Program-made: the position numbers and the translations under genes
Assembly: GCA_024653405.1 (NCBI GenBank)
Contig: JANLGB010000002.1
Span: forward strand, 1-21,626
Length of the DNA: 21,626 bases
From: Candidatus Saccharicenans sp.
GTDB taxonomy: Bacteria > Acidobacteriota > Aminicenantia > Aminicenantales > Saccharicenantaceae
Reading direction: 5' to 3'
The notes under the pieces: generated by a model
Told to the model about the DNA's origin: nothing
Databases searched by the model: none
Seen by the model: only the letters and a program-made list of their open reading frames with translations
Part shown: positions 20,485-21,626 of the stretch, one piece after another
How positions within the stretch are numbered: position 1 is the first letter of the stretch
How the letters are laid out: every line of letters starts with the position of its first letter

Positions 20485-21626
20485 ATGAATCTCTGGGCCA
20501 AGAAAAGACCTGAAGAACTGCAGGAAGCCTCGGAACACACCCAGCTTCGGAAAAGTTTAAGAGCCGTGGACCTGGCCGCCCTGGGCATTGGTTCGGTGGT
20601 GGGCACGGGCATATTCGTGGCCACCGGCCAGGGAGCCCACCTGGCTGGCCCCGGCGTGCTGCTGTCGTTCATCATAGCGGCTATCACCGCCGGGCTGTGT
20701 GCCCTCACCTACTCCGAGCTGGCCAGCATGTTTCCCGTGGCTGGTAGCACCTATTCCTATTCTTACGCTGCCTTCGGCGAGGTCATCGCCTGGATAATTG
20801 GCTGGGACCTGATGCTGGAATACCTGGTCTCGGCCAGCGCGGTGGCCTCGGGCTGGTCAACCACTTTCATCGGGCTGCTGGAAAACCTGGGATTAAAGCT
20901 GCCCAAAGCCCTTTGCCTGACTCCCCTGGCCGGGGGAATTGTTGACCTACCGGCTATCCTGATTACCCTGCTGATTACCTGGATACTTTACCTGGGAATC
21001 AGAGAGAGCTCGATTACCAACAATATAATCGTGGTGCTCAAGGTAGCGGTCATAGTTCTGTTCATCGTGCTGGGTATAAGACATGTTAACCTTAGCAACC
21101 TGACGCCCTTTGCCCCGTTCGGCTGGAAAGGAATAATGGCCGGAGCGGCTATCATCTTTTTTGCTTACATCGGCTTTGATGCTGTTTCCACCGCGGCCGA
21201 GGAAACCATCAATCCCAAAAAAGATGTCCCGCTCGGACTGATGCTCTGCCTGGCGGTGGTTATAGTGCTCTATGTGGGCGTAGCCTTCGTCCTGACCGGG
21301 CTGGTGCCCTTTAAGGAGATTGACGTGGGCAACGCCCTGCCGGCTGCCCTGGCCCGGATAGGCATCCGCTGGGGCGGGGCGCTGGTAGCTACCGGCGGGA
21401 TTATCGGGATGATTTCTACCCTGCTGATAACTGTCTATGGCCAGGTCCGGATTTTCATGGTCATGGCCAGGGACGGGCTGCTGCCTGAGGTCTTCTCCAG
21501 AGTTCATCCCAAACATCGCACCCCGGCCATCTGCACCTGGATTACCGGGGCCTTGACCGCCCTGATTGCCGGGTTCTTCCCCCTTGGGATTATCATCGAG
21601 CTGTGCAATATCGGGACCCTGTTTGC
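20485..21626 (+). CDS. APC-family amino-acid permease, 3' end outside window
   Basis: The first 380 codons of a cationic-amino-acid-transporter-type permease; the frame stays open to the right edge. AAGGAG lies 7 bases before the ATG. After a cytoplasmic N-terminus (LRKSLRAVDLAALGIGSVVG) comes the unwound TM1 motif GSVVGTGIFVATGQG, where family members bind the substrate carboxylate. About nine further hydrophobic segments can be followed. The conserved TM6 block FFAYIGFDAVSTAAEE, followed by NPKKDVPLG, lies at about 225-250, and GQVRIFMVMARDGLLP at about 317-332 is the loop typical of this subfamily. It is an inner-membrane symporter or exchanger; the substrate is not predictable beyond amino acid. 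It is divergent from the M16 operon, with overlapping promoters, so import could be coordinated with peptide digestion. Confidence 0.9.
   Translation, partial: MNLWAKKRPEELQEASEHTQLRKSLRAVDLAALGIGSVVGTGIFVATGQGAHLAGPGVLLSFIIAAITAGLCALTYSELASMFPVAGSTYSYSYAAFGEVIAWIIGWDLMLEYLVSASAVASGWSTTFIGLLENLGLKLPKALCLTPLAGGIVDLPAILITLLITWILYLGIRESSITNNIIVVLKVAVIVLFIVLGIRHVNLSNLTPFAPFGWKGIMAGAAIIFFAYIGFDAVSTAAEETINPKKDVPLGLMLCLAVVIVLYVGVAFVLTGLVPFKEIDVGNALPAALARIGIRWGGALVATGGIIGMISTLLITVYGQVRIFMVMARDGLLPEVFSRVHPKHRTPAICTWITGALTALIAGFFPLGIIIELCNIGTLF

Noticed and set aside
20947..21516. 189-codon minus-strand frame
   Set aside because: Antisense to the permease; its hydrophilic, His- and Gln-rich composition is what a reversed membrane protein gives.
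1..21626. CRISPR arrays, tRNA or rRNA genes, insertion sequences, prophage
   Set aside because: No regularly spaced repeats, cloverleaf-like segments, transposase or phage proteins were seen on either strand by eye; a covariance-model scan would be the formal check.

Overview
The window reads as chromosomal DNA of a Gram-negative-type bacterium, probably an uncultivated lineage near Candidatus Aminicenantota (OP8). That placement is an impression from gene style and neighbourhood (moderate-to-high GC, beta-propeller and redoxin genes, M16 pairs, barrel outer-membrane proteins, a GAF/ATP-grasp PEP-synthase-like protein). There is no rRNA or tRNA gene to settle it. No CRISPR array, IS element or prophage was seen. 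Most of the sequence is ordinary housekeeping DNA in compact operons, with accessory material in the middle.

Layout. (1) 1-1169, plus strand: the 3' end of gltX followed 3 bases later by rlmB. (2) 1477-6172, minus strand: a good sigma70-like promoter, a 5'-leader hairpin, glutamate-type dehydrogenase, a perfect 14-bp hairpin, then a 1061-residue GAF plus ATP-grasp protein related to PEP synthase that lacks the phosphohistidine and PEP domains. (3) 6173-6675: a gene-poor gap holding a short decayed relic of an rlmB-like gene. (4) 6676-8366, minus strand: a single-polypeptide ABC-2 transporter, permease first and ATPase second. (5) 8367-9117: an intergenic region. (6) 9118-11109, plus strand: a tight three-gene cassette of a secreted 81-residue twin-CX6C peptide, a membrane-anchored NHL/6-bladed propeller and a membrane-anchored CPAC thioredoxin-like protein. 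(7) 11269-15447, plus strand: promoter then accA, hisS, aspS. (8) 15684-17108, minus strand: two tandem paralogous outer-membrane barrel proteins with their own promoter. (9) 17171-20421, minus strand: a catalytic M16 peptidase, a non-catalytic M16 partner and a terminator. (10) 20415 to the end, plus strand: an APC-family amino-acid permease cut by the window edge. Its promoter shares its -35 region with the divergent peptidase promoter, and a 15-bp palindrome sits at the predicted transcription start.

How it fits together. GDH, the two exported M16 proteins and the permease suggest an organism that digests peptides and catabolises amino acids, although they are not one operon. The best candidate for an undescribed system is the peptide/propeller/redoxin cassette. 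Its small peptide has two CX6C pairs suited to a disulfide-stapled helical hairpin. A CPAC redoxin that could act on those cysteines is encoded two genes downstream, and the propeller lies between them. A 12-bp RNA hairpin just after the peptide gene could let the peptide be made in excess. Function is inferred from architecture only.

Several start codons were placed downstream of the longest open frame because a Shine-Dalgarno sequence or promoter requires it: the PEP-synthase-like gene, propeller, accA, aspS and both barrel proteins.
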